Below are positions 8,609 to 20,317 of a DNA stretch of 64,000 nucleotides, in pieces; the stretch's first letter is position 1; each line of letters opens with the position of its first letter. The DNA is from Billgrantia zhangzhouensis (lineage in GTDB: Bacteria > Pseudomonadota > Gammaproteobacteria > Pseudomonadales > Halomonadaceae). Location of the stretch: positions 346,081 through 410,080 of the forward strand of contig NZ_JABFTT010000001.1 in the NCBI RefSeq assembly GCF_021404465.1, given 5' to 3'. The position numbers were made by a program, and so were the translations under genes. The notes under the pieces were generated by a model, which saw only the letters and a list, made by a program, of their open reading frames with translations, did not search any database and was not told the origin of the DNA.

Positions 8609-9868
8609 TTACTTCTTCGCGACGTTGAATTCGGGATAGGCTTCCAGGCCGCACTCGGCCAGGTCGACCCCTTCGTACTCTTCCTCTTCGCTGACACGGA
8701 TGCCCATGACGGCCTTGAGGATCAGCCATACCACCAGGCTGGCGAGGAAGACCCAGGCGAAGATGCCGATGATGCCGATGATCTGCGAGCCGAAGGAGGC
8801 GTCGGCGTTGGACAGCGGCACCACCAGCACACCCCAGATGCCGACCACGCCGTGCACCGAAATGGCGCCCACCGGATCGTCGATCTTCAGCTTGTCCAGA
8901 GTGACGATGGAGACCACCACGATCAGGCCGCCGATGGCGCCGATGAAGGCCGCGCCCAGGGCGCTGGGCTCCAGCGGCTCTGCGGTGATGGCGACCAGAC
9001 CGGCCAGGGCGCCGTTCAGTGCCATGGTCAGGTCCGCCTTGCGGAACCACAGCTTGGCCAGGATCAGCGCGGCGAGCACGCCACCGGCGGCCGCGGCGTT
9101 GGTATTGACGAACACCTGGGCCACATTGTTGGCGGAGATGGCGTCCGAAACCTTCAGTTCGGAACCACCGTTGAAGCCGAACCAGCCCATCCACAGAATG
9201 AAGGTACCCAGGGTGGCCAGCGGCATGTTGGCGCCGGGAATGGCGTAGATGGCGCCATCCTTGCCGTACTTGCCCTTGCGCGGGCCGAGGATGAGTACAC
9301 CGGCCAGGGCCGCGGCCGCGCCGGCCATGTGCACGATGCCGGAGCCGGCATAGTCGCTGTAGCCCAGCGCGTCGAGCCAGCCCTCGCCCCAGGTCCAGTA
9401 GCCGGAGATGGGATAGATGACACCGGTGAGCACCACGGCGAAGGCCAGGAAGGCCCACAGCTTCATGCGCTCGGCCACGGCGCCGGAGACGATCGACATG
9501 GCGGTGGCCACGAACACCACCTGGAAGAAGTAATCGGAGCGCATGGAGTAATAGGGCGCGTCCTCGTCACCGGCGATGATGGCGCCCAGGGTGTTCTCGG
9601 CGCCGATCAGAAAGCCCAGGTTGGGCAGGAAGCCGCCTTCCGGGCTGGAGTACATGATGTAGTAGCCGATCAGCAGGTACATGGTACAGGCGATGGCGAA
9701 CAGGGCGATGTTCTTGGTCAGGATTTCGGCGGTGTTCTTGGAGCGCACCATGCCGGCCTCGAGCATCGAGAAGCCGGCGGCCATCCACATCACCAGCACG
9801 CCGCAAAGTAGGAAATAGAAAGTGTCGAGCGCATACATCAGCTCGGTCAGCTCGGTCAGTTCTGTCAT
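8609..9868 (-). CDS. amtB: Ammonium transporter
   Basis: This 419-aa Amt/Rh channel has about 11 transmembrane helices. The two pore histidines are visible in GSGIVHMAG and GAISVHGVVG, and the phenylalanine gate region FFQVVFVATA is present. The start at 9868 is supported by CAGGAGA about 10 nt upstream; residues 2-10 are a TEL triplet repeated three times, encoded by tandem 9-bp units, so an internal start at Met11 is possible. There is no obvious cleavable signal peptide. It lies downstream of a P-II gene that has sigma-54/NtrC control, the classic glnK-amtB nitrogen-starvation arrangement. Confidence 0.95.
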   Translation of the reverse strand: MTELTELTELMYALDTFYFLLCGVLVMWMAAGFSMLEAGMVRSKNTAEILTKNIALFAIACTMYLLIGYYIMYSSPEGGFLPNLGFLIGAENTLGAIIAGDEDAPYYSMRSDYFFQVVFVATAMSIVSGAVAERMKLWAFLAFAVVLTGVIYPISGYWTWGEGWLDALGYSDYAGSGIVHMAGAAAALAGVLILGPRKGKYGKDGAIYAIPGANMPLATLGTFILWMGWFGFNGGSELKVSDAISANNVAQVFVNTNAAAAGGVLAALILAKLWFRKADLTMALNGALAGLVAITAEPLEPSALGAAFIGAIGGLIVVVSIVTLDKLKIDDPVGAISVHGVVGIWGVLVVPLSNADASFGSQIIGIIGIFAWVFLASLVVWLILKAVMGIRVSEEEEYEGVDLAECGLEAYPEFNVAKK

Positions 9869-9955
9869 TTTTGCTGTTCTCCTGAACCCGCATATAAGGG
9901 CGAGGCGTTATTGCTATGGGTATGGCGTACCCTGTCATGATCCCTGCCGGTCGGC

Positions 9956-10378
<423 letters not shown>

Positions 10379-10425
10379 TTAATTTTCGTGGAAACATGAT
10401 GTTGCATAGACCTCACGGCATGTCT

Positions 10426-10442
10426 TGCGCCGCAATGGCGCA
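10426..10442. promoter_or_regulatory. NtrC-type enhancer site, proximal
   Basis: The perfect palindrome TGCGCC-N5-GGCGCA matches the NtrC dyad TGCACC-N5-GGTGCA apart from one symmetric base change. It lies about 80-100 bp upstream of the predicted sigma-54 start. Confidence 0.65.
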
Positions 10443-10458
10443 GCCGGTGCAACCGTCG

Positions 10459-10475
10459 TGCACCGGAGTGGTGCT
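10459..10475. promoter_or_regulatory. NtrC-type enhancer site, distal
   Basis: TGCACC-N5-GGTGCT matches 11 of 12 dyad positions of the NtrC consensus. Its centre is 33 bp (about three helical turns) from the proximal site, placing both on the same face of the DNA as expected for cooperative NtrC binding. Confidence 0.75.
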
Positions 10476-10584
10476 GGATCGTGGTGCGGCTGCGCCATGA
10501 GGGGGCGAGAGAAGGGAATGCGCCGTGGCGGGGCCTTGCGTATGCTGTAGGGCAACATGAGCAGGCCAACAGGAGAAGCGCACC

Positions 10585-10941
10585 ATGGCGAATCAGGACC
10601 CCATCAGCCGACTGGCGCAACAGCTGGGCGAACGCCTGCAGGGAGCGGCCCAGGCGCCGGAGGAATTGCAGAAGGGCATGCAGCAGATCGTGCGCGGCGC
10701 CTTCGACCGCCTGGAGCTGGTGTCGCGGGAGGACTTCGACATCCTGATGGACGTGCTACAGCGCACGCGGATTCGTGTCGAAGCGCTGGAGCAGCAGGTC
10801 GCGGCGCTGGAACAGGCGCTGGCGGCCCGAGAGACGCCCGCAGCTCAGGCAACCCTCACGCCGTCCAGACAGGGCACTGCGGATACCTCGCCCAAGCAGG
10901 ATGAGCCGGGCGGACCGGAGGGCGACCAGGCCGAGCGCTGA
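10585..10941 (+). CDS. ubiK: Ubiquinone biosynthesis accessory factor UbiK
   Basis: This 118-aa protein of the BMFP/YqiC family assists the Ubi complex in ubiquinone synthesis. The N-terminal amphipathic part is followed by the diagnostic LVSREDFDILMDVLQRTR segment and a coiled coil (VEALEQQVAALEQALAARE). The last 40 residues are low-complexity and polar. It lies between glnK (divergent) and comM, the usual neighbourhood in Pseudomonas and Halomonas. Confidence 0.88.
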   Translation: MANQDPISRLAQQLGERLQGAAQAPEELQKGMQQIVRGAFDRLELVSREDFDILMDVLQRTRIRVEALEQQVAALEQALAARETPAAQATLTPSRQGTADTSPKQDEPGGPEGDQAER

Positions 10942-11016
10942 GCCAGCGTGGAGAGCCCGTTGCGGTACAGTGCTAGTATCTAGCCCTTACGCTAATGAAC
11001 TGCGAGGGATTGCACG

Positions 11017-12522
<1,506 letters not shown>

Positions 12523-12541
12523 TAAGGCTGCGGTCTGGGGG

Positions 12542-13021
12542 CTACAGCGCCGTGGCGTCGAAGGCGCCCTCGATCTCGGTCTGCCATAGGGCACTCTCCA
12601 TGTCGGGGCGATAGAGCGACAGGGTGAGGCGGTAGGGCAGCAGGTCGCGATCGGTCAGTTGCAGGCGTGGCGCCGTGGCTTCCAGGCGGCTCTCCATGCG
12701 CCACTGATGGTCGCCTCCTTCGCCGCTCATGGCCGGGCGCCAATCGAGCACCTGGGGCCCGTCGCTTGCGCCCAGCAGGGCGCGGGTGAGGCTCTCCAGG
12801 AAGCGTTCGCTGCCGATCTCGAGGCTGTTGTCCACATCCGGGGACACCAGTAGCAGCACCTGGTCCGCAGGTGGTTGCAGGGCCTCGACCTGCATGACCC
12901 GAGCGACGGCACGGTCGCCCAGGTTCTGCAGGGCACGGCGAATGGGGTCGGGTTCGGGAGGCTGGGCGGCACATCCGGCGAGAAACGCCAACAGGGCGAG
13001 CAGGGCGAGATGTCTCAGCAT
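12542..13021 (-). CDS. Small outer-membrane-type lipoprotein, possibly LpoB-like
   Basis: This 159-aa predicted lipoprotein starts MLRHLALLALLAFLAGC, with a lipobox cysteine at 17 and Ala-Gln after it. The mature part contains LLLVSPDVDNSLEIGSERFL and then a helical region, a pattern reminiscent of LpoB/YcfM-type penicillin-binding-protein activators, but similarity is weak and I would not name it. I chose ATG 13021 because the signal peptide begins there; the longer frame upstream is the shadow of the hydrolase gene. Its start overlaps the hydrolase stop by 7 bp, indicating co-transcription. Confidence 0.65.
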   Translation of the reverse strand: MLRHLALLALLAFLAGCAAQPPEPDPIRRALQNLGDRAVARVMQVEALQPPADQVLLLVSPDVDNSLEIGSERFLESLTRALLGASDGPQVLDWRPAMSGEGGDHQWRMESRLEATAPRLQLTDRDLLPYRLTLSLYRPDMESALWQTEIEGAFDATAL

Positions 13022-13998
13022 CGGGAGAGAGGCTCCTGGGCGATGGTCGAGAGGCTTGGTTCCAACTCGGCCAGAAACTCGTCGAGGGCCGTGAACAGCG
13101 TGGTGCGAATGGGTTCGGCCTCGTTGACGAGATGATGGCGCGCGTCCGGATGGCGATGAATGCGGGCATTGGGGAACTTGCGCTCGAGCACCGTCAGGTT
13201 CCACTCCCAGTCGACGGTGAGGTCCTGCTCCCCCTGTAGGATCAGGGTCGGCAGGTCGCTCGACGGCAGGGCCAGCAGCTGAGGCATCCAACGGCGCATG
13301 GCGCTGACCCAGTTGAGCGACAGGTGGCCCGGTTGTAGCGGGTCGTGCTCGCGCAGGAAGGTGGCAAATTCGGCATCGGTGGAGTTCGCGCCGAAGCGTC
13401 GCGGCAGCGTCTCGACGAAGGGGCCCACCAGGGTATGCAGCCAACCCGCCTGGGGCCAGCCGCACGGGCGCACCAGCGGTGCAAGCAGAGCCAGGCCCGA
13501 CCAGCGTTCCTCGTCCGGCCGGCTCAGGGCGTCGGTGGCGAGAATGGCGGCGCCGGTGCTCTGGCCGATGCCCAGCCATGGGCGAGGGGCCAAGCCCCGG
13601 GCGTTCAACTGTTCCTGTAGCGCATGCAGACATTCGCCGTAGTGAGCGAAGTCATCGATGCAAGCGCGCTTGCCGCTGGACAATCCATGACCGGGCAGAT
13701 CCCACAACACCACCCGCCAGCGGTGCTCCAGCAGCCGTTCCAGGAGATGGCGGTACAGGCCGAGATGGTCGAAATACCCGTGTACCACGAAGGCCGTGCC
13801 GATCGGCTCCGCCGGGCTCCATACCTGGCTCCAGAGCTGGTAGCGCTGGGCGTCCACGTAGCCCACGTAGAGCCCGACCTGCTCGGTGAGCAGCGGAGCC
13901 AGACCATAGTGAGCGAGGTAGTTGGCCAGCGATGGCTCTCCCTCGGCGCAAAAGGGTGCGATCGGCCCCAGCGCCTGTAGGGGAGTGAAGTCGGTCAT
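13015..13998 (-). CDS. Alpha/beta hydrolase (lysophospholipase/monoacylglycerol lipase type)
   Basis: This is a 327-aa serine hydrolase of the Hydrolase_4 group. The nucleophile lies in GIGQSTGAA, the acid is probably the Asp in GEQDLTVDWEWN, and the catalytic His lies in PDARHHLVNE. VVHGYFDHLGLYRHL and DLPGHGLS match lysophospholipase/monoglyceride lipase families. No signal peptide is seen. I prefer ATG 13998 (MTDFTPLQ); in-frame starts up to 14073 are possible. It is the first gene of a two-gene unit with the lipoprotein. Confidence 0.8.
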   Translation of the reverse strand: MTDFTPLQALGPIAPFCAEGEPSLANYLAHYGLAPLLTEQVGLYVGYVDAQRYQLWSQVWSPAEPIGTAFVVHGYFDHLGLYRHLLERLLEHRWRVVLWDLPGHGLSSGKRACIDDFAHYGECLHALQEQLNARGLAPRPWLGIGQSTGAAILATDALSRPDEERWSGLALLAPLVRPCGWPQAGWLHTLVGPFVETLPRRFGANSTDAEFATFLREHDPLQPGHLSLNWVSAMRRWMPQLLALPSSDLPTLILQGEQDLTVDWEWNLTVLERKFPNARIHRHPDARHHLVNEAEPIRTTLFTALDEFLAELEPSLSTIAQEPLSRC

Positions 13999-14128
13999 GG
14001 CGTTCTCCAACGAATCAAGACAGGCATTCCCCTCGAGTCCTTTCGTCATTGGCGGCACTAGAGTGTGCAGCAAGTTTACCTACCGACCATTCTGTAGGGT
14101 GAGCGATCGTTGCGATAGCTCGTGTTTT

Positions 14129-14148
14129 TTCTGACCAATCGGTCAGAA
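14129..14148. promoter_or_regulatory. Palindromic operator-like site upstream of glcB
   Basis: TTCTGACC and GGTCAGAA form perfect 8-bp arms around AATC. Dyads of the type TGACC-N4-GGTCA are typical of TetR-family operators. It lies 159 bp upstream of the malate synthase start and 131 bp upstream of the hydrolase start, so it could control either. No TetR gene is present in the window. Confidence 0.5.
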
Positions 14149-14306
14149 TGTCGGATATTAACCCTATGTCTAGTAGGGTAGACCCTCCTTCGGGTTTACA
14201 TATGGAAGAGTTTTCCACAAAATTGGCGCCTTCACAGTGGTATCACCCCCACGAATTGCGGCGGCCGAGCGTATGTCATCGGCCGCCACGCAGGAGGAGA
14301 CTTCCC

Positions 14307-16493
14307 ATGTCCGAACGTGTTACTCGCCATCGTCTCCAGGTGGCCGCTGAACTGGACCGCTTCATCAACGGCCAGGCCCTTCCCGGTACCGGCCTGGATG
14401 CCGAAAGCTTCTGGGCCGGGGTCGATGCCATCTTTCATGATCTGACACCGAAAAACCGAGAATTGCTCGCTGAGCGTGAGCGCCTGCAGGAACAACTGGA
14501 TACCTGGCACCGCGAGAACCCTGGCCCGGTGCGCGACATGAGCGTCTATCGCGCCTTTCTCGAGGAGATCGGCTACTTGGTGGAGGCTCCCTCCCAGGTT
14601 ACCGTAAGCACCGCCAACGTGGATCGCGAGATCGCCGTTCAGGCTGGCCCGCAACTGGTAGTGCCGGTGAGCAACGCCCGCTATGCGCTCAACGCCGCCA
14701 ACGCGCGCTGGGGCAGCCTCTACGATGCGCTCTACGGCACCGACGCCATCCCCGAGGAGGATGGCGCCGAGAAGGGCACGAGTTACAACCCCAAGCGCGG
14801 CGAGAAGGTCATCGCCTACGCCCGCGGCGTACTCGACCTGGCCGCTCCGCTGGCCACCGGCAGCCATCGTGACGCGGTCAAGTATGCGCTGCGCGACGGC
14901 CACCTGGTGGCGACCCTCGAGGGCGGTCGCGAGACCGGCCTCGAGGAGCCGGGCAAGCTGATCGGCTATCAGGGCGACGCCGCCAGCCCCGAGGCGATCC
15001 TGCTGGCCAACCATGGCCTGCACCTGGAGATCCAGATCGACCCCAGCCATCCCATCGGCAAGACCGACCCGGCCGGCGTCAAAGACCTGCTGGTCGAAGC
15101 CGCGCTGACCGCGATCATGGATTGCGAGGACTCCGTGGCTGCCGTCGACGCCGAGGACAAGGTCGGCGTCTACGCTAACTGGCTGGGCCTGATGAAGGGC
15201 GACCTGGAAGAAGCGATCGAGAAGGGTGGCAAGACCTTCACCCGTCGCCTTCACCCCGATCGCACTTACGCCACCCCGGATGGTGGCAGCCTGACGCTGC
15301 CCGGCCGTTCGCTGATGTTCGTGCGCAACGTCGGCCACCTGATGACCACGCCGGCGATCCTCGACGCCGATGGCAATGAGCTGCCCGAAGGCATCCTCGA
15401 CGGCATCGTCACCAGCCTGCTGGCAATGCACGATCTCAAGAAGGACGAAGGCGAGGCGCGCAATTCGCGCCAAGGCTCGGTTTACATCGTAAAGCCGAAG
15501 ATGCACGGTCCCAAGGAGGTCGCCTTCTCCAACGAGCTGTTCGGCCGTATCGAGGATCTGCTGGGCCTGGCCCGTGACACCCTCAAGATGGGCATCATGG
15601 ACGAGGAGCGTCGCACCTCGGTCAACCTCAAGGCGTGTATCGCCGAGGCCAGCTCTCGCGTGGTGTTCATCAACACTGGCTTCCTCGACCGCACCGGCGA
15701 CGAGATGCACACCGCCATGGAAGCGGGCCCGATGATCCGCAAGGGCGACATGAAGAATGCTGCCTGGATCGGTGCCTACGAGCGCAACAACGTGCTGGTC
15801 GGCCTGGCCTGCGGCCTGCGTGGCCGGGCTCAAATCGGCAAGGGCATGTGGGCCATGCCGGACCTGATGGCTGCCATGCTGGAGCAGAAGATCGGCCATC
15901 CCAAGGCTGGCGCCAACACCGCCTGGGTGCCGTCGCCCACTGCTGCCGCGCTGCATGCGCTGCACTACCATCAGGTCGACGTCACCGAAATCCAGCGTGA
16001 GCTTGAGGCCCAGGGCGAGCCTGCCCTTCTGGAAGAGCTGCTCGACGACCTGCTCAGCGTGCCGGTGGCCGAGAAGGCCGCCTGGTCCGACGCCGAGCTG
16101 CAGCAGGAGCTCGACAACAACTGCCAGGGCATCCTCGGCTATGTGGTGCGCTGGGTCGAGCACGGCGTGGGCTGCTCCAAGGTACCCGACATCCATGACG
16201 TGGGCCTGATGGAGGATCGTGCCACGCTGCGTATCTCCAGCCAGCACATCGCCAACTGGCTGCACCACGGTGTGGTCGATGCCGAACGCGTGCAGAAGAC
16301 CCTGGAGCGCATGGCCAAGGTGGTCGATGGGCAGAATGCCGGCGACCCGGCCTACACCGCGATGAGCGCCGACTTCGAGGCCTCGACAGCGTTCAAGGCG
16401 GCCAGCGACCTGATCTTCAAGGGTCGAGTGCAGCCCTCCGGCTACACCGAGCCGCTGCTGCACTACTGGCGGGCGGTGCACAAGGCGAAATAA
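14307..16493 (+). CDS. glcB: Malate synthase G
   Basis: This 728-aa enzyme condenses glyoxylate and acetyl-CoA to malate in the glyoxylate/glycolate pathway. Family hallmarks include the TIM-barrel segments [18 protein letters not shown] and [20 protein letters not shown] and the C-terminal LHYHQVDV and WLHHGVV regions. Length is standard for isoform G. ATG 14307 is preceded by GGAGGAGA; the frame is open to 14148 but without coding character. It is monocistronic with a terminator hairpin after it. No isocitrate lyase or glycolate oxidase gene is adjacent. Confidence 0.95.
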   Translation: MSERVTRHRLQVAAELDRFINGQALPGTGLDAESFWAGVDAIFHDLTPKNRELLAERERLQEQLDTWHRENPGPVRDMSVYRAFLEEIGYLVEAPSQVTVSTANVDREIAVQAGPQLVVPVSNARYALNAANARWGSLYDALYGTDAIPEEDGAEKGTSYNPKRGEKVIAYARGVLDLAAPLATGSHRDAVKYALRDGHLVATLEGGRETGLEEPGKLIGYQGDAASPEAILLANHGLHLEIQIDPSHPIGKTDPAGVKDLLVEAALTAIMDCEDSVAAVDAEDKVGVYANWLGLMKGDLEEAIEKGGKTFTRRLHPDRTYATPDGGSLTLPGRSLMFVRNVGHLMTTPAILDADGNELPEGILDGIVTSLLAMHDLKKDEGEARNSRQGSVYIVKPKMHGPKEVAFSNELFGRIEDLLGLARDTLKMGIMDEERRTSVNLKACIAEASSRVVFINTGFLDRTGDEMHTAMEAGPMIRKGDMKNAAWIGAYERNNVLVGLACGLRGRAQIGKGMWAMPDLMAAMLEQKIGHPKAGANTAWVPSPTAAALHALHYHQVDVTEIQRELEAQGEPALLEELLDDLLSVPVAEKAAWSDAELQQELDNNCQGILGYVVRWVEHGVGCSKVPDIHDVGLMEDRATLRISSQHIANWLHHGVVDAERVQKTLERMAKVVDGQNAGDPAYTAMSADFEASTAFKAASDLIFKGRVQPSGYTEPLLHYWRAVHKAK

Positions 16494-16557
16494 CGTCTTC
16501 GGGCTTCGGGCAGCGCAGTGGATACACTCATAGCTCGTAAGCAACAGCTACGCCATG

Positions 16558-16588
16558 AAGCGCCCCGGGTACCCGCCCGGGGCGCTTT
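16558..16588 (+). terminator. Terminator hairpin after glcB
   Basis: AAGCGCCCCGGG and CCCGGGGCGCTT form a perfect 12-bp stem with a TACCCG loop. The T-tract is short (TTTGGGTT). It is 64 bp past the glcB stop and also precedes the thioesterase gene. Confidence 0.7.
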
Positions 16589-16652
16589 GGGTTATGTTGG
16601 GCTCCACGATCACAACTGCTTGCCACGACCACAACCAGCAGGGAGCCCGACG

Positions 16653-17066
16653 ATGACCGTGATGACCGCCGCCGCCATTGAAGATTTTCTCGACGAGGTC
16701 TTTCCCCAGCGTGCCGGCACCATCGAGGCGGTCGATCACATGCGTGCCACCATGAGCCTGGCCATCGAAGACGAGCACCTGCGGCCCGGCTCAAGCGTTT
16801 CCGGGCCGACCATGATGGGGCTGGCCGATGTCTGCCTCTACGTGGCTATCCTGGCCCAGATCGGCCCCGAGCCGATGGCCGTGACCACCGATCTCAACTG
16901 CCACTTCCTGCGCCGCGCCCGCGGCGACCGCGATCTCATCGCCAATGCGCGAGTGATCAAGCTGGGCCGCCGCCTGGCGGTAGGCGAGGTGCAGCTCTTC
17001 TCCGCCGGCGACGAGCGACCGGTGGCCCACGTCACCGCCACTTACGCCATTCCCGACCCCGACTGA
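16653..17066 (+). CDS. PaaI-family hotdog thioesterase
   Basis: This 137-aa single-hotdog protein resembles PaaI/YbgC-like acyl-CoA thioesterases. The long helix SGPTMMGLADVCLYVAIL and the strand AVTTDLNCHFLRRA that follow are characteristic. The substrate is unknown. I chose ATG 16653, which follows CAGGGAGCCCGACG; the upstream frame reads as non-coding. Its last 25 bp overlap the tail of the convergent DUF423 gene. Confidence 0.82.
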   Translation: MTVMTAAAIEDFLDEVFPQRAGTIEAVDHMRATMSLAIEDEHLRPGSSVSGPTMMGLADVCLYVAILAQIGPEPMAVTTDLNCHFLRRARGDRDLIANARVIKLGRRLAVGEVQLFSAGDERPVAHVTATYAIPDPD

Positions 17067-17446
17067 GCGTCGCGCCCGGCGCGCAAGGCACCCACGGCAA
17101 GCGTCAGCCAGCCGGCGATCATCAGCACGCCACCGAACGGGGTGACCATGCCCAGGCCGCGCAGCCCGGTCAACGCCATGGCATAGAGCGAGCCGGAGAA
17201 CAGCAGCACCCCCGCAGCCCACAAGCCCAGCACGATGCCGAACGCGCGCTGCGGATGCGAGGCGCGCCAGGCGAGCACGCCGAGTATCGCCAGGGTGTGC
17301 CACATCTGATAGCGCACACCGGTCTCGAAGGCGGCCAGTAGCCGCTCCGGCAATTGGCCTTGCAAGGCATGGGCGGCAAAGGCACCGGCCATGACCGCCA
17401 CTCCGCCCGACAGCGCCGCCAGGCACCACCATCCGCGATCGCGCAT
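17042..17446 (-). CDS. DUF423 small membrane protein
   Basis: This is a 134-aa inner-membrane protein with four hydrophobic segments and the DUF423 signature (GAFAAHAL near the N-terminus and YQMWHTLAIL in the middle). Function is unknown; E. coli YgdD is the same family. It runs convergent to the thioesterase gene and overlaps it tail-to-tail by 25 bp. Confidence 0.85.
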   Translation of the reverse strand: MRDRGWWCLAALSGGVAVMAGAFAAHALQGQLPERLLAAFETGVRYQMWHTLAILGVLAWRASHPQRAFGIVLGLWAAGVLLFSGSLYAMALTGLRGLGMVTPFGGVLMIAGWLTLAVGALRAGRDAQSGSGMA

Positions 17447-17549
17447 CTTGTACTCCTTCGGGGATTGGGATTGCCGCCTACCGTACCCCGAGAGGCGTTA
17501 AGGGGCTACAATATGGGCCCGCGACACTCGTCAACTGAAGAGGGACGCC

Positions 17550-17750
17550 ATGCAGATCCAACTCAACGGTGAGCCCCGAGACCTTGCCCCCGGCCTCACG
17601 GTGGCGCAGTTGGTCGACGACCTTGGCCTGACCGGTCGGCGTATCGCCGTCGAACGAAACGAGGAGATCGTGCCGAAGAGTGAGCACGATGCCACGCGCC
17701 TGGCCGACGGCGATCGCATCGAGATCGTTCACGCCATCGGCGGCGGCTAA
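17550..17750 (+). CDS. thiS: Sulfur carrier protein ThiS
   Basis: This 66-aa ubiquitin-fold protein ends in IGGG, providing the C-terminal Gly-Gly that is thiocarboxylated to donate sulfur for the thiazole ring of thiamine. The core [20 protein letters not shown] is typical. It precedes thiG by 55 bp in the common thiS-thiG-trmB order. I do not see a TPP riboswitch in the roughly 100 bp upstream. Confidence 0.92.
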   Translation: MQIQLNGEPRDLAPGLTVAQLVDDLGLTGRRIAVERNEEIVPKSEHDATRLADGDRIEIVHAIGGG

Positions 17751-17805
17751 CCGCCACCTGCCGACGATTTCCACTACAGACCCGCTACAGACACAGGCCC
17801 ACGCG

Positions 17806-18600
17806 ATGACAGACTTCTTTCAGGATCAGCCGCTGCGGATTGCCGGCCATGCCTTCACCTCACGCCTGCTGGTCGGTACCGGCAAGTACAAGGACTTCGA
17901 CGAGACCGCCGACGCGATCGCTGCCTCGGGCGCCGAGGTCGTCACCTTCGCTGTGCGCCGTACCAATCTCGGCCAGGAAGACGGCCCCAACCTGCTCGAC
18001 GTGGTGCCGCCGGAGCGTTTCACCCTGTTGCCCAATACCGCCGGCTGCTACACGGCCAAGGATGCTGTGCGTACCTGCAAGCTGGCCCGCGAACTGCTCG
18101 ACGACCACAAGCTGGTCAAGCTCGAGGTGCTCGGCGACGACTCGACCCTCTACCCCAACGTGGTCGAGACCCTCAAGGCGGCGGAAGAGCTGCTCAGGGA
18201 TGGCTTCGATGTGATGGTCTACACCAGCGACGATCCCATCGTGGCCCAGGAGCTCGAGCGCCTGGGCTGCTGCGCGATCATGCCGCTGGGTTCGCTGATC
18301 GGCTCCGGCCACGGCATCCAGAACCCGCACAACATCCGCCTGATCATCGAGCAAGCCAACGTGCCGGTGCTGGTGGATGCCGGCATCGGCACTGCCTCCG
18401 ACGCCGCCATGGCCATGGAGCTGGGCTGCGACGGCGTGCTGATGAACTCCGCCATCGCCCATGCCCGCCAGCCGGTGCTGATGGCCAGTGCCATGAAGAA
18501 GGCCGTCGAGGCCGGACGTGAGGCGTTCCTGGCCGGGCGCATGCCGCGCCGCCAGAGTGCGGATCCCTCCTCTCCCTTTGCTGGCCGCATCAATGGCTGA
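17806..18600 (+). CDS. thiG: Thiazole synthase
   Basis: This 264-aa TIM-barrel enzyme makes thiamine thiazole phosphate from deoxyxylulose phosphate, dehydroglycine and ThiS thiocarboxylate. The Schiff-base lysine is expected in the [12 protein letters not shown] segment; phosphate-binding strands [12 protein letters not shown] and [14 protein letters not shown] are present. ATG 17806 gives the normal start ([17 protein letters not shown]). It is followed by trmB after 24 bp. Confidence 0.95.
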   Translation: MTDFFQDQPLRIAGHAFTSRLLVGTGKYKDFDETADAIAASGAEVVTFAVRRTNLGQEDGPNLLDVVPPERFTLLPNTAGCYTAKDAVRTCKLARELLDDHKLVKLEVLGDDSTLYPNVVETLKAAEELLRDGFDVMVYTSDDPIVAQELERLGCCAIMPLGSLIGSGHGIQNPHNIRLIIEQANVPVLVDAGIGTASDAAMAMELGCDGVLMNSAIAHARQPVLMASAMKKAVEAGREAFLAGRMPRRQSADPSSPFAGRING

Positions 18601-18624
18601 ATCCACCGGAGCTGCAACGAATCC

Positions 18625-19365
18625 ATGAGCGACCCGCAACGCGACCCCTCGACTACCGGTCCGGAAGGGCCGGACGCCCCGCTGCATCGTCGCGGCATCA
18701 AGAGCTACGTGCTGCGTGCCGGCCGCATGACCCAGGCCCAGACCCGCGGCCTGGAAGAGGTCTGGCCGCGGCTGGGTCTGACCCTGGCCGAGGGACGGCA
18801 GGATCTCGATGCCTTGTTCGGACGCCGGGCGCCGCGGGTGGTGGAGATCGGCTTCGGCATGGGCGCCTCATTGATCGAGCAGGCCGAGACCCATCCCGAC
18901 ACCGATTTCATCGGCATCGAGGTGCACGCTCCGGGCGTGGGCAAGCTGCTCGACGAGGCCGACAAGCGCGGCCTGACCAACATTCGCGTCTACCGTGAGG
19001 ACGCCCTGGCGGTGCTTGAGCAGTGCCTGCCGGAGGCCAGCATTGCCACCCTGCAGCTGTTCTTCCCCGACCCCTGGCCGAAGAAGAAGCACCACAAGCG
19101 GCGTATCGTCCAGCCCGCCTTCGTCGAGCTGATTCGCAGCCGCCTCGAGCTGGGCGGCAAGCTGCATATGGCCACCGACTGGCAGGCCTACGCCGAGTGG
19201 ATGGCCGAGGTGATGGAAGCCGCGCCGGGCTACGTCAATACGGCGACTCCCGCGACGGCGCCCTATGTGCCGCGCCCCGAGTTTCGTCCGCTGACCAAGT
19301 TCGAGGCCCGCGGTGAGCGCCTCGGTCACGGCGTGTGGGATCTGATCTTCGAGCGCTGCGAATAG
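18625..19365 (+). CDS. trmB: tRNA (guanine(46)-N7)-methyltransferase
   Basis: This 246-aa SAM-dependent enzyme forms m7G46 in tRNA. The SAM motif [11 protein letters not shown] lies near residue 75 and the family-diagnostic [15 protein letters not shown] near residue 150. A short polar N-terminal extension is common in gammaproteobacteria. It is the third gene of the thiS-thiG-trmB unit. Its last 131 bp overlap, antisense, the extended C-terminus of the EamA gene. Confidence 0.94.
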   Translation: MSDPQRDPSTTGPEGPDAPLHRRGIKSYVLRAGRMTQAQTRGLEEVWPRLGLTLAEGRQDLDALFGRRAPRVVEIGFGMGASLIEQAETHPDTDFIGIEVHAPGVGKLLDEADKRGLTNIRVYREDALAVLEQCLPEASIATLQLFFPDPWPKKKHHKRRIVQPAFVELIRSRLELGGKLHMATDWQAYAEWMAEVMEAAPGYVNTATPATAPYVPRPEFRPLTKFEARGERLGHGVWDLIFERCE

Positions 19366-20230
19366 CCAGGCTGGCGCCTGCCCCGGCGAGCGCCATTCCC
19401 GCAAGACCGGTGGGGCCGAGGCGTTCACCGAACATCGCCGCGGCCCACAGCAGTGTCACTCCCGGCGTCAGATGCACTAACGCCGAGGTCAGCGTGACCC
19501 CCAGCCGGCGTAGGCTGGCAACGAAGAAACCGTAGCCCCCGAGGCTCGACAGCACCACTAGCCAGCTCATGGTCACCAGCACGGCAGGTTCGAAGCCGGG
19601 AGCGGTCAGCTTGCCGCCCCCCATTGCCCAGGCGGCAACCAGGAAGATGCCGCCGGCCGCGAGCAACTGGGCCAGCAGTGCTACCGGCAGCGGCAGTACC
19701 GAAGGCTGGCGCACCGCCAGCAGGCTGCCGAGCGTCACTGCCGCGACCGATAGCAGCGGCAGCAGGTAGGCCCAGCCCGGCGCAGCCAGCGAGCGCTGCA
19801 TGTCGTCACCCACGCACAGCGCCACGCCCAGGGTGGCCAGCACCATCCCCAACCAGCCGTATGTGCCCAGGCGCTCGCCCAGCCAACGTCCGGCCAGGGC
19901 TGCCGCCAACAGCGGCTGCAGAGCTGCGATCAGCGCCGTGATGCCGGCGCTGACGCCGAGATCGATGGCTACGATCACCCCTAGCAGATAGCCGCCCATG
20001 GTCAGGCTGCCCACGAGCATCTCCCGTCTCATGTCGCGTATTGCCGGAAGCGCGCCAAGCGTCAGGCGACACCACAGTGCCACCAGCAGCGCGGCGAGCA
20101 GGAAGCGCCAGGCGAACAGGTCGAGTACCGGTGTGCCGAACTCGCTGGCCAGCCGGCCGCCGACGAAGCCCGAACTCCAGCACACCACGAAGCCGGCGGC
20201 TATCAGTAGTGTGGGGACTTGTGCTGGCAT
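19235..20230 (-). CDS. EamA/DMT-family transporter
   Basis: This is a 331-aa inner-membrane transporter with about ten helices in two EamA repeats; [16 protein letters not shown] at the N-terminus is typical of RhaT/YdcZ-like exporters. The membrane part ends near residue 290. A basic, disordered tail of about 40 residues then runs antisense over the 3' end of trmB, which is odd and suggests that an ancestral stop was lost. It is divergent from a LysR gene, which probably regulates it. The substrate is unknown. Confidence 0.8.
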   Translation of the reverse strand: MPAQVPTLLIAAGFVVCWSSGFVGGRLASEFGTPVLDLFAWRFLLAALLVALWCRLTLGALPAIRDMRREMLVGSLTMGGYLLGVIVAIDLGVSAGITALIAALQPLLAAALAGRWLGERLGTYGWLGMVLATLGVALCVGDDMQRSLAAPGWAYLLPLLSVAAVTLGSLLAVRQPSVLPLPVALLAQLLAAGGIFLVAAWAMGGGKLTAPGFEPAVLVTMSWLVVLSSLGGYGFFVASLRRLGVTLTSALVHLTPGVTLLWAAAMFGERLGPTGLAGMALAGAGASLAIRSARRSDPTRRDRGAHRGPRTWSADETRGAAHRAPSRESPY

Positions 20231-20317
20231 CGTCGTGCTCCTTCTCGATGACGGTGCTTGAGCTTGACGGTCATCCCGGCTTCAATAAAGCGATATATTT
20301 TGTAGGCAGAGTTCAAT

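Noticed and set aside
14232..16544. 770-codon minus-strand open frame
   Set aside because: It is the shadow of malate synthase G, which is unambiguous on the plus strand.
17447..17549. TPP riboswitch before thiS
   Set aside because: The CUGAGA and ACCUGAUCUGGAUAAUGCC-type core elements are absent from this short spacer.
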